A stretch of DNA of 64,000 nt from Kangsaoukella pontilimi (lineage in GTDB: Bacteria > Pseudomonadota > Alphaproteobacteria > Rhodobacterales > Rhodobacteraceae). Numbering within the stretch: position 1 is the first letter of the stretch; every line of letters begins with the position of its first letter. Below are positions 35,618-43,512 of the stretch, piece by piece. Under the pieces are notes generated by a model that was not told where the DNA came from, searched no databases, and was given only the letters and a program-made list of their open reading frames with translations. The translations under genes were made by a program, and so were the position numbers. The stretch lies in contig NZ_WUPT01000001.1 in the NCBI RefSeq assembly GCF_009830125.1, positions 1,116,001 through 1,180,000 on the forward strand, given 5' to 3'.

Positions 35618-35983
35618 TCAGCGGAAGTCGTCTTCCTGGTATTCGGTAAGGTGGCGATAGTCGTCACGAACAGGTGCGAAGACGTCGAGATTGATCGCGA
35701 CCTTGTCGCCGATCGCCTCGCCGCAATGCATGACGTCCGGCGGTATGCGCACAACCTCGCCCGCACCCACCTCGATCACCTCTTCACCGATCTCGAACCG
35801 GACGCGGCCGGCGACGATGTAGGCGAGCTGCTCGAACGGATGCGAATGCGGCTTCTTCTCCATGCCCGGTTCGAGCCAGTTCATCACCATCAGCGCATTG
35901 TCCCCCCGGAACGCCGTGCGCGACACTCCCGCGCGCACGGTTTCCTTGGGCAATGCGTCCCAGCGATAGACCGAGACCGCCAC
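35618..35983 (-). CDS. Cupin domain-containing protein
   Basis: 121 residues, one small beta-barrel. Metal-ligand candidates are His46, His48 and Glu51 (or Gln52) in KPHSHPFEQ, and His86 in PPDVMH, matching the two cupin motifs. Small cupins in catabolic operons can be isomerases, decarboxylases or dioxygenases, or act as ligand sensors. It lies between dctP (4-nt gap) and dctQ, an unusual place inside a TRAP gene set, which ties its role to the imported compound. Confidence 0.87.
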   Translation of the reverse strand: MAVSVYRWDALPKETVRAGVSRTAFRGDNALMVMNWLEPGMEKKPHSHPFEQLAYIVAGRVRFEIGEEVIEVGAGEVVRIPPDVMHCGEAIGDKVAINLDVFAPVRDDYRHLTEYQEDDFR

Positions 35984-35987
35984 CGGC

Positions 35988-36968
35988 TCAGCTTCCCGAC
36001 CGGAAGTGTTCGGTGATCTTGGCGATCAGAGGATCTTTCGCAGTCCATTCGTCCACGATCGGAGCCGTCAGCTCGCGCATCTTGTCGAGATCGCCAAGCT
36101 CGCCAACGGTCACGCCGTTGTCCTCGAGGAACTGGATGGTTTCCGCTTCCAGCGAAGAGGCAAGGGCATAGGCCTCGGCGGTGGTTTCGTGTCCCGCCTC
36201 CGCGACCGCCGCCTTTTGCTCATCGCTCAGCGCGTCCCACCGTGCTCCGGAAATCATGATGACGCCCGGCCAGAAGTAGTGCCCGGTCTTGGTCACGTGC
36301 TTTGCCGCGTCGTAAAGGCTCTCGGAGCGGATCGAGGACATGTTGATCTCGACGGCATCGATCGTTCCGGTCTCGAGCGCGGAGTAGACTTCTCCGTAGG
36401 CCATCCCGATCGGGTTCACGCCAATCGTTTCCCAAATGGCCTTGTGTAGCGGGATCGGCACGATCCGGGTCTTGAGGCCCGCAAAATTTTCGATCCCTTC
36501 GACCTGCATGGACGTCGCGAGGAAATGGCGCTGTCCGGCTTCGATGAAGCCAACCCCCTTGATCGACTTGTCGTCCAGCGTGGCAAGAAGTTCATCGCCC
36601 AGATCAGAGGTCAAAAGGTCCGACAGCTCCTCGTAGGAGCCTATCAAGAAGGGCAATTGCAGCGAATCGAAGGGCGCCGCCCCGATGACCAGCGGAAGGG
36701 TCGCCGACGAAACGAGCGCGCCGTCGATCAGACCGATCTGAATACCTTCCAGCAATTCCTTGTCGTCGCCAAGCTGGCGGTCGCCGAAAACCTCAACAGC
36801 CACGCTGCCGCCGGTTTTTTCCGCGACCTTTTCGGCGAAGATCTCGAGGCCGCTGTGAAACACATGCGTCGTCGACGCCGCGTGGCCCATTTTCAAGGTG
36901 ACGTCCTGTGCGACGCCAAGCGATGGCGCAACAAGAAAAACACAGGTCGCGACTGTACGAATTTTCAT
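35988..36968 (-). CDS. dctP: TRAP transporter substrate-binding protein DctP
   Basis: 326 residues. The signal peptide covers about residues 1-20 (cleavage before Gln21). The mature protein has the DctP core with the conserved carboxylate-binding Arg in GLKTRIVPIPL and the helix GMAYGEVYSALETGTIDAVE. ATG 36968 follows a perfect GGAGGAG site and is preferred over 36983. It is the first gene of the operon down to 26556. The ligand is probably an organic acid; context suggests one that becomes a keto acid or ketone. Confidence 0.94.
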   Translation of the reverse strand: MKIRTVATCVFLVAPSLGVAQDVTLKMGHAASTTHVFHSGLEIFAEKVAEKTGGSVAVEVFGDRQLGDDKELLEGIQIGLIDGALVSSATLPLVIGAAPFDSLQLPFLIGSYEELSDLLTSDLGDELLATLDDKSIKGVGFIEAGQRHFLATSMQVEGIENFAGLKTRIVPIPLHKAIWETIGVNPIGMAYGEVYSALETGTIDAVEINMSSIRSESLYDAAKHVTKTGHYFWPGVIMISGARWDALSDEQKAAVAEAGHETTAEAYALASSLEAETIQFLEDNGVTVGELGDLDKMRELTAPIVDEWTAKDPLIAKITEHFRSGS

Positions 36969-36985
36969 ATGAACTCCTCCCAAGT

Positions 36986-37004
36986 TGTTTCGCTAAGTGA
37001 AACA
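36986..37004. promoter_or_regulatory. Candidate IclR-type operator upstream of dctP
   Basis: TGTTTC-GCTAAGT-GAAACA is an exact 6-7-6 inverted repeat 18 nt upstream of the dctP start. GTTTC/GAAAC palindromes of this size are common targets of IclR-family regulators (KdgR-like sites, from memory), and an IclR gene lies inside this operon. The site would overlap the transcription start and so suggests repression. Confidence 0.5.
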
Positions 37005-37464
37005 CGTTATCACAAGGTAGAACATGCCCGACGATTCGTCAAACGCTGACGGTCGTCGCGCATGCCCGCATTCCTGCGCTGTCATGCTTTCGGGTCCGCG
37101 GCCGTCGAAGCAGGGCCACGCTTCAAGCAGAGGGTCGATGGTGAACGCGATCGCACGATAAAAGAGCGTCCCGGCGCGCAGACCATCTGATTTGATCGCG
37201 TGATATCGCGGGGGGCACCAACGACCGCCTTTGGCCTATCTATGGGTCAGCGCGCACTTGCAGCGAGCGGCACCGCTCTGCTTTATGAAAATTTGCCGAC
37301 AAGAAGCCTGGTTGCACCGCAAGAAATTCCAAAGGCGACATGGTCCGCGAGGTGACAGGACACCGCCACCGGCCATGGCATGCGCTTGTCCAAAATCGTG
37401 AGCGCTCGCGCTACAAGCCATTGAAACAGATAATTTTAACCCGTCGGGCCACAAGTGATGCAGC

Positions 37465-37503
37465 GGCCAAATCTTGGCCTAGCCAGCGAAATAATTTTCG
37501 CTG
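37465..37503 (-). terminator. Two hairpins downstream of tRNA-Ser
   Basis: CAGCGAAA (37484-37491) pairs with TTTCGCTG (37496-37503), loop TAAT. Further along, GGCCAA (37465-37470) pairs with TTGGCC (37474-37479). They begin 31 nt beyond the 3' end of the minus-strand tRNA gene and probably end its transcript. Confidence 0.5.
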
Positions 37504-37533
37504 ATCCCGAAAGTCATGTACGGAAATGGACTT

Positions 37534-37623
37534 TGGCGGAGAGACAGGGATTCGAACCCTGGAGACGGTTTCCCGCCTACACACTTTCCAGGCGTGCGCC
37601 TTCGACCACTCGGCCACCTCTCC
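37534..37623 (-). tRNA. tRNA-Ser (anticodon GGA)
   Basis: 90 nt on the minus strand including an encoded CCA (37534-37536). The 5' acceptor strand GGAGAGG pairs with TCTCTCC; the T-arm GGGTTCGAATCCC is perfect; the anticodon stem-loop reads CTGGAAAG with GGA as anticodon; and a long variable arm typical of tRNA-Ser follows. It reads the UCC and UCU serine codons. It lies about 125 nt beyond the alaX stop. No integrase or duplicated 3' end is seen, so there is no sign that it serves as an attachment site. Confidence 0.97.
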
Positions 37624-37747
37624 GGCCCGGATCGTCTACCCATAGGAAAGGCGCTCTGCAAGCGCCGCGTACATGATTGGTGCGAAAGTCTTCGCAAAAG
37701 ACGCAGGAGGTGCGGAAATCACACCTGCCTGACCGCCCGAAGAGGCT

Positions 37748-38461
37748 TCAGACCAGATGCAGATAAACCCGCCGGTTCTGCGCCCCCTTCTTCTCGATCT
37801 TGCCCAGCCGGACCGGACCGATCTCGCCCGTGCGCGCGACATGAGTACCGCCGCAGGGCTGCAGGTCCACCGTCTCGGCCCCTGCCCCGATCCGCACCAG
37901 CCGAATGCGACCCGCGCCGCGCGGCGGCGCGACGGACATCGTCTTGACGAGGTCGGGATTGCTGTCGAGCACCTCTTCGTCGACCCACTCGTCAGTGACC
38001 ACGTGATCTGCCTCGATCAGCCCGTTCAGAACGGCTTCGAGCGCGGCCTTGTCGTCGGGTGCCTCAGGCATGTCGAAATCGAGCCGTCCCTTCCCGTCCG
38101 AGATCGACCCGCCCGTGACGGGCAAGGGAATGACGACAGATAGAAGATGAAGTGCCGTGTGCACCCGCATATGAGTGTGGCGGAGCCGCCAGTCGAGCGA
38201 TTGCATCACTTCCATGCCGACAGGCGGAAGCGTGGCACCATCGGCTGGGATCAGAACAGGGCCGTCCGGGCCTTTGACGGTCGTCGCGATCTCGCATGTG
38301 CCGCCATCCCAGTTCAGCGACCCGCGGTCACCTGGCTGCCCGCCCGATGTCGCGTAAAATACCGTCTGGTCGAGGATCAGACCGCCCTCGTCCGTGACGG
38401 CCGAGATCACGCCGGTCGCTTCAGCCAGATAGGCGTCGTCCTGAAAAAGCTGGCGCGTCAT
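37748..38461 (-). CDS. Alanyl-tRNA editing protein AlaX
   Basis: 237 residues, free-standing homologue of the AlaRS editing domain; it hydrolyses mischarged Ser-tRNA(Ala) (and Gly-tRNA(Ala)). The zinc/active-site motifs are complete: HTALH at 101-105 (His101, His105), and Cys203 and His207 in CGGTH. The first 80 residues form the Gly-rich N-terminal part with FYATSGGQPGDRG, typical of the medium-length AlaX-M type. The start overlaps the MscS-type gene by 4 nt, so it is the last gene of the block running from cfa. Confidence 0.93.
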   Translation of the reverse strand: MTRQLFQDDAYLAEATGVISAVTDEGGLILDQTVFYATSGGQPGDRGSLNWDGGTCEIATTVKGPDGPVLIPADGATLPPVGMEVMQSLDWRLRHTHMRVHTALHLLSVVIPLPVTGGSISDGKGRLDFDMPEAPDDKAALEAVLNGLIEADHVVTDEWVDEEVLDSNPDLVKTMSVAPPRGAGRIRLVRIGAGAETVDLQPCGGTHVARTGEIGPVRLGKIEKKGAQNRRVYLHLV

Positions 38462-40848
38462 TCCCCGTCTCCTTCACCATCGTCGTCCCGATGACGCGGC
38501 CTGTCATCGCGCGCCTCTTCACGCGATGCCTTTTCACCGAGCCGTGCCTCGGCCAGGGCCTCGGGGTTTCTGAGCCAGATGTCGCGCTGCGCAAAGGGAA
38601 TCTCGATGCCCTCTTCCGCGAAGCGCTTCGCAATTTCGTGGTTCAGGTCCGAATGCACGGCCATGACATAGGTGACGTCGGTCAGAATTGCGCGGATCTC
38701 GAAATCCAGACTGTCGGCCCCGAAGCCCCGGAACAGCACCGTTGGCGGCGGATTGACCGAGACGATGGGATGCGCCTCGGCGATCTCCTGCAGGATGCGC
38801 TCGACCTTGCGGGTGTCGGTGCCGTAGGCGACGCCCACGGGCGCGATCACCCGCCCGATGGAATTGCCGCGCGTCCAGTTGGTGACCGTCCCGCTGATCA
38901 GGTCTCCGTTGGGCACGATCAGGTCCGTGCGGTCGAAGGTCTCGATGACGGTCGAGCGGACCGAGATCGACCGCACGGTGCCCATCTGACCGTTCACTTC
39001 AACCCAGTCGCCCTCTCCTATGGGACGCTCGATCAGGAGGATGATGCCCGAGACGAAGTTATTGACGATGTTCTGCAAGCCGAAGCCGATACCAACGCCA
39101 AGTGCCCCGACGATGATAGCGAGCGATGACAGGTCGATCCCCGCCGCCGTGATGCCCGCGAGCGCCGCCAGAGTAATCCCGATATACCCGACGCCGGAGA
39201 CGAGCGCGTTCCGCCCACCGGTGTCGAGCCGGGTGCGGGGCAGCACGCTGTTTCTGAGAACGCCCTGAAAGAGCCGCGTCAGCATCAGGCCGAGGGCAAA
39301 GACCACCGCCACCATGACGATGTCGCCGGGCGATATTGTCGTCTCTCCAATCCTCAGCCCGGCCCGGAACCGGGTCCAGAGCTCGGTCAGGTCGGTGGTT
39401 CTGACACCCCAGAACAAGGACACCGGCGGCAGCGCCGCCAGGGACAGGGCAAAGGTGACGAGGACGGGGATCAGCGCGTTCTCGGAGTCCTCCACCGTCA
39501 GCCCCCGCGCCATCCCGTAGAGCGATTGCACGAGGAAATGGAGCGTCACGAGGAAGGCCACGACAGCCAGCGTCAGCGCGAGAGGCATGAGAATGCCGCG
39601 CGCCATCGAGTAATACCCGATCGCGGCGGCGATCACGCCCAGAACGGCGCCCAGCTGCAGCCCCCGGCCGACGAGGTTCCGAAGCCAGTCGGCATAACCG
39701 CTTCCCGCGTCGGCGCCGGAGGCAGGGGCACCGTTCCGGATCAGCTTTCCAAGCAGGAACAGGACCAACGCCAGACCGGCGAAGAAGGGAAAGCTGATAA
39801 CACCCAGAAGATCGCCACGGAATGTCTCGGTGTCGCCCACAACACGGATGAGAAGCAGCGCGCCCAGCAGAAGCCCGGCCACGCGGGCCAGTATCCGCCC
39901 GCGCCTCATATCGCCTTCTGCCAGATGAAGCGGCGTCGGGGCCGCGCTCCCCGATGGGAACAGCCGCGTCCCCAGCCAGCGACCGACCGAAACCGCGATG
40001 ACACCCAGATTGATGCCAAGCGCGATGGCCCGCGCGGTGGGGCCGAGAAGCCCCGTGGAAACCGCCGCCGCGTTGATCAGCGAGATGCCTGCCAACGGCA
40101 GCAGGATTCCTCCCAGGGACACCAGGAACCCGAAAACGATCTGTCCATGCGCGCCCGAGGCTCTTTCGACGCGCGCAACCAAGCGCTCGACCCAGGTCGG
40201 ACCGCGTACGATCAGGATCAACGCCACAGCGAGAAGCAGGAACGCGATGGGCAGCCGGTCGTTCAGCTCTCCTCTTTCGCGAAGGCTATCGAGATTGCCT
40301 GCAATCTCTTCCTCCGCATGGCCCGCAACCTGTCCAAGACGGGAGGCCGCCTCCGACCAGAGCGTGGGCGTAAGTGGCGAGGTCTCGTGCCGGAAGAACT
40401 CGTCGGTCTGTTCGTCCCGGATGCGGCTGTCGATCCGCGCGATCAGGGCATTGGCTTCGACGAAGGCGGCTTCGGCCTCAAGCTGGGGCGCACGCGCTTC
40501 GGCCAAGGATTGTGACAACTGTTCCCGGCGCGAGGCGATCTCGTCGCTTTCGCTTTCTCCCTCTGCAGGCGGGGGCCCGAGAGCGTCTATTTGCGTTCTC
40601 AGCGCTTCGATCCGTTCGGAATTCAGATCGGTGCCCGTGATGAAACGGTCCCGCCATCCGACGAGCGACTCCCTGAGCCCGTCCAATCCCTCGACCGACA
40701 GACGCTCTTCTTCCAGCGCCGTCTCGATCTGACCGGCGATCCTGTCCCATTCGGCATAGTCGATCTGATCCTGCGCCCAGGCGACCGTCGCGGCGAAGAT
40801 CAGCCAGAGCGCGGCAAGACCATGCCGGATGTGCCGGGTCACGCCCAT
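38458..40848 (-). CDS. MscS family mechanosensitive channel with DUF3772-type periplasmic domain
   Basis: 796 residues. A signal peptide (about 1-25) precedes a periplasmic, helical Glu/Arg-rich domain of about 160 residues (DUF3772-like), then about ten membrane segments, then the MscS core. The pore and beta-domain signature is GIGFGLQNIVNNFVSGIILL followed by ERPIGEGDWVEVNGQMGTV and VPNGDLISGTVTNW near residues 585-660. The last 30 residues are strongly charged with an Asp/Arg/Glu tail. The role is release of solutes on osmotic downshift. It starts 4 nt after the cysK stop. Confidence 0.92.
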   Translation of the reverse strand: MGVTRHIRHGLAALWLIFAATVAWAQDQIDYAEWDRIAGQIETALEEERLSVEGLDGLRESLVGWRDRFITGTDLNSERIEALRTQIDALGPPPAEGESESDEIASRREQLSQSLAEARAPQLEAEAAFVEANALIARIDSRIRDEQTDEFFRHETSPLTPTLWSEAASRLGQVAGHAEEEIAGNLDSLRERGELNDRLPIAFLLLAVALILIVRGPTWVERLVARVERASGAHGQIVFGFLVSLGGILLPLAGISLINAAAVSTGLLGPTARAIALGINLGVIAVSVGRWLGTRLFPSGSAAPTPLHLAEGDMRRGRILARVAGLLLGALLLIRVVGDTETFRGDLLGVISFPFFAGLALVLFLLGKLIRNGAPASGADAGSGYADWLRNLVGRGLQLGAVLGVIAAAIGYYSMARGILMPLALTLAVVAFLVTLHFLVQSLYGMARGLTVEDSENALIPVLVTFALSLAALPPVSLFWGVRTTDLTELWTRFRAGLRIGETTISPGDIVMVAVVFALGLMLTRLFQGVLRNSVLPRTRLDTGGRNALVSGVGYIGITLAALAGITAAGIDLSSLAIIVGALGVGIGFGLQNIVNNFVSGIILLIERPIGEGDWVEVNGQMGTVRSISVRSTVIETFDRTDLIVPNGDLISGTVTNWTRGNSIGRVIAPVGVAYGTDTRKVERILQEIAEAHPIVSVNPPPTVLFRGFGADSLDFEIRAILTDVTYVMAVHSDLNHEIAKRFAEEGIEIPFAQRDIWLRNPEALAEARLGEKASREEARDDRPRHRDDDGEGDGE

Positions 40849-40852
40849 GGGT

Positions 40853-41881
40853 CTAGCCTTCGAAGACTGTCGGAAGGATGCGCTCGTCCCCGTCGAGCCA
40901 TTCCGGCACGGGCAAGCCCTTGGACTTCAGGAAAGTCGGGTTGAACAGCTTGGACTGATAGCGATTGCCGTAGTCGCAGAGAATTGTAACGACGGTCGAT
41001 CCCGGGCCGAGTTCGCGCGCGAGGCGCATTGCGCCTGCCACGTTGATCCCCGTCGACCCGCCAAGGCAGAGCCCCTCGTCTTTCAGAAGGTCGAACACCA
41101 CGGGCAGCGCCTCGTGGTCGGAAATCTTGTAGGTTGCATCCGGCGTGAAGCCTTCAAGGTTCGCGGTAATCCGTCCCTGACCGATACCTTCGGTGATCGA
41201 GTCGCCCTTCGGCGCCTCCTCACCTGTGTAGAGCTTGTAAAGCCCCGAACCATAAGGGTCGGACAGGGCGATCTTCACACCCTTCGGCTGCAGCACCTGC
41301 CCCACGCCAGCAAGCGTCCCGCCCGAGCCCACGGCACAGGTAAAGCCATCGACCTTGCCACCCGTCTGCTCCCAGATTTCGGGCCCAGTTGTCTCTACAT
41401 GCGCCTGACGGTTGGCGACATTGTCGAACTGATTGGCCCAGATCGCGCCATTCGGCTCGGTCTCGTTCAGCCGCGCCGCCAGCCGCTCGGAATATTTGAC
41501 GTAATTGTTGGGATTGGCATAGGGAACGGCAGGCACCTGCACCAACTCCGCCCCGCAAAGCCTTATCATGTCTTTCTTTTCCTGGCTTTGCGTCTCGGGG
41601 ATGACAATGACCGTACGAAACCCCATGGACGCGCCCACCAGCGCCAGCCCGATGCCCGTGTTGCCGGCCGTACCCTCGACAATTGTACCGCCCGGACGCA
41701 GCCTGCCCGACACCACGGCGTCCCGGATAATGTAAAGCGCCGCGCGATCTTTCACCGACTGGCCGGGGTTCAGGAACTCGGCCTTGCCAAGGATCGTGGC
41801 GCCGGTTTCTTCCGACGGACCGTTCAGACGAATGAGGGGGGTATTCCCGACAGCGGCAGCGAGATCGGCGTAGACAGTCAT
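40853..41881 (-). CDS. cysK: Cysteine synthase A (O-acetylserine sulfhydrylase)
   Basis: 342 residues, PLP enzyme that makes cysteine from O-acetylserine and sulfide. The Schiff-base Lys44 lies in NPGQSVKDRAAL; the substrate loop reads EGTAGNTGIGLA and the PLP-phosphate loop VGSGGTLAGVG. ATG 41881 is preferred over GTG 41905 because MTVYADLAAAVGNTPLIRL is the normal N-terminus. Its place directly downstream of trgA-trgB is the same as in the Rhodobacter sphaeroides tellurite-resistance locus, where CysK contributes to resistance. Confidence 0.94.
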   Translation of the reverse strand: MTVYADLAAAVGNTPLIRLNGPSEETGATILGKAEFLNPGQSVKDRAALYIIRDAVVSGRLRPGGTIVEGTAGNTGIGLALVGASMGFRTVIVIPETQSQEKKDMIRLCGAELVQVPAVPYANPNNYVKYSERLAARLNETEPNGAIWANQFDNVANRQAHVETTGPEIWEQTGGKVDGFTCAVGSGGTLAGVGQVLQPKGVKIALSDPYGSGLYKLYTGEEAPKGDSITEGIGQGRITANLEGFTPDATYKISDHEALPVVFDLLKDEGLCLGGSTGINVAGAMRLARELGPGSTVVTILCDYGNRYQSKLFNPTFLKSKGLPVPEWLDGDERILPTVFEG

Positions 41882-41935
41882 GCGCGGTCGTCCTTCTTGG
41901 TTCACCCTCTGTCCTAGGGTGCCGGGGACCGGGTT

Positions 41936-43063
41936 TCAATCCGTTGCGCGCAATCGCTCGCGGTGCCGTGCCAGCCAGAAGAGCGCCAGAAGCAGCGGCC
42001 CGGTATTGGCGGCACCTGACGCGGCCATGTCTTCCAGCGCCTCGAAACTCACGACATGGGCCATGATGTCCTCGGCCTCGCTCACCTCGCCGCCGACCCT
42101 CCCGTCGCGCCCGCCAAGATCGGCAATGGCGACGTAGCTGGTCAGATGTTCGCTCACCGCCCCCGGCGTGGGATAATAGGCGCCGATCAGATGCATTTCG
42201 CCGGCTTCGAGCCCGGTTTCTTCCAGCATCTCGCGGCGCGCCGCCTCTTCCGGCGTCTCGCCCGCGTCAATGCGACCGGCGACAGGCTCAATGCACCACG
42301 GGTTGGGGTCCCCCCGCGAAAAGGCCCCATGCCGGAACTGACGCACAACCAGAACCGCGTCCCGGACCGGGTCATAGGGCAGGATCGTCACCGCATCCGC
42401 GCTCAGCCATGACACGCGGCGGACCGTCTCGCTCTGACCGCCGCCGAATGTGGGAAAACTCAGCCGATCCTCTCGCACGCCGAAATAGTCGGTGAAGGGC
42501 TGCCTGGTGACATCGGGTGCAACCACCCCATCGCCAGGCAATCCACCGAATGGATCGGGCGACGGCTCCGCCTGCGCCCTGAGCCGAGAGGCCGCACGCG
42601 CCCGGATCTGCGGAAAGGCTGCTGCCGCCTGTTCCGGCGGCGTTTCCCCCAGCAGGCGCATGTATTCGACCGCCGCCGCCCGCGACAGCGGGCCGTATGT
42701 GCGCTGCCATTCCGACAGAGACCAAGCCGCACCTTTCGGCCACCTGTCCGCCTCAGGGATATAGACGAGAGCCTCCTCCCGACCGGCGTCGGTCATCACC
42801 TGACGCGGTTCCAGCGTGTAGCCGAATCCCAGTTCGTAGAAATCGAGCCGCGCCTTCAGAAGTCCGTCGCATTCAACGATCAGACCTGTCGCGACGGCCC
42901 CGGCTTCATGGCCGAGAAGGGGAAAGTTCTCATCCCGCGCCCAATGGACAGCGTGATCGGCAAGCCGCGCCGACCGGCCGGCCAGCACCCGCCCGCCGAC
43001 GACACCGAACAGATCGGGGTCGAGAAGCGTCCCATAGAGAAAAATGGGCGTCGTTGCGCTCAC
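41936..43063 (-). CDS. trgB: Tellurite resistance protein TrgB: gamma-glutamylcyclotransferase-like domain fused to a Nudix hydrolase
   Basis: 375 residues. An AIG2/GGCT-like domain (residues 5-125, with YGTLLDPDLFG at 10-20) is followed by a linker and a Nudix domain at about 195-365. The Nudix box is complete at 263-285 (GRIDAGETPEEAA then RREMLEETGL), with the ADP-ribose pyrophosphatase type of flanking sequence. Start is GTG 43063, whose TGA overlap with the trgA end makes GTGA; the open frame to 43267 lies inside trgA. The trgA-trgB-cysK order matches the tellurite locus of R. sphaeroides (from memory). The biochemical basis of the resistance is unclear. Confidence 0.88.
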   Translation of the reverse strand: MSATTPIFLYGTLLDPDLFGVVGGRVLAGRSARLADHAVHWARDENFPLLGHEAGAVATGLIVECDGLLKARLDFYELGFGYTLEPRQVMTDAGREEALVYIPEADRWPKGAAWSLSEWQRTYGPLSRAAAVEYMRLLGETPPEQAAAAFPQIRARAASRLRAQAEPSPDPFGGLPGDGVVAPDVTRQPFTDYFGVREDRLSFPTFGGGQSETVRRVSWLSADAVTILPYDPVRDAVLVVRQFRHGAFSRGDPNPWCIEPVAGRIDAGETPEEAARREMLEETGLEAGEMHLIGAYYPTPGAVSEHLTSYVAIADLGGRDGRVGGEVSEAEDIMAHVVSFEALEDMAASGAANTGPLLLALFWLARHRERLRATD

Positions 43064-43506
43064 GTCCACCGCTTGCCGAAGAACTCGGTCACCCAGGCAC
43101 AGAAGAGCGCGCCGATGACCGCGGCGATGATGATTTCCTGTCGGGCAGCGAAGACAGCGTATTCGACGAAGATCTGCGTCATGTCCTGAACGGCCTCGAC
43201 CGCTCCGCCATAGGATCGGCGCATCGACTTCTGGATCATCTCCCAGGCCGACCAGAGGACAAGGCACCAGAACACGGTCGCCGCCAGCGTCGTCAGTCCC
43301 ATTCCGAACGCGGTTCGATAGCTTTTACCGGCTGTCTTGCCAATGATTTGCCAGCCCATCAGCACCCCGATAAGGCCATTCCACCGCGAAAACCAATCAA
43401 GCTCCGTGCCATGGGTGTCCACCAGCAACGGCTTGATCAAATCGGAAATGAAATAGGCAAGCGCGCCGAAGACTATTGCGGCGACCAGTTTCCCGCCTGT
43501 GGGCAT
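43060..43506 (-). CDS. trgA: TrgA family membrane protein (tellurite resistance)
   Basis: 148 residues with four hydrophobic segments (about 6-30, 42-60, 70-92, 118-140) separated by short basic or aromatic loops. It is a small inner-membrane protein of the TrgA family, known as far as I recall only from Rhodobacteraceae and close relatives. It lies 6 nt after cfa and overlaps trgB by 4 nt. The contribution to tellurite resistance comes from work on the R. sphaeroides homologue; the molecular activity is not known. Confidence 0.85.
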   Translation of the reverse strand: MPTGGKLVAAIVFGALAYFISDLIKPLLVDTHGTELDWFSRWNGLIGVLMGWQIIGKTAGKSYRTAFGMGLTTLAATVFWCLVLWSAWEMIQKSMRRSYGGAVEAVQDMTQIFVEYAVFAARQEIIIAAVIGALFCAWVTEFFGKRWT

Positions 43507-43512
43507 CTGCTC

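Larger units (their letters stand above)
36969..37533. other. 565-bp intergenic region between dctP and tRNA-Ser
   Basis: No convincing protein gene. The left end holds the dctP ribosome site and promoter region with the GTTTC/GAAAC palindrome. The right end holds two hairpins downstream of the tRNA gene. The middle (about 37030-37440) has nothing I recognise. Confidence 0.6.

Noticed and set aside
37534-37623. tRNA-Ser as integration site of a genomic island
   Set aside because: No integrase, no direct repeat of the tRNA 3' end seen, and the neighbours are housekeeping genes.
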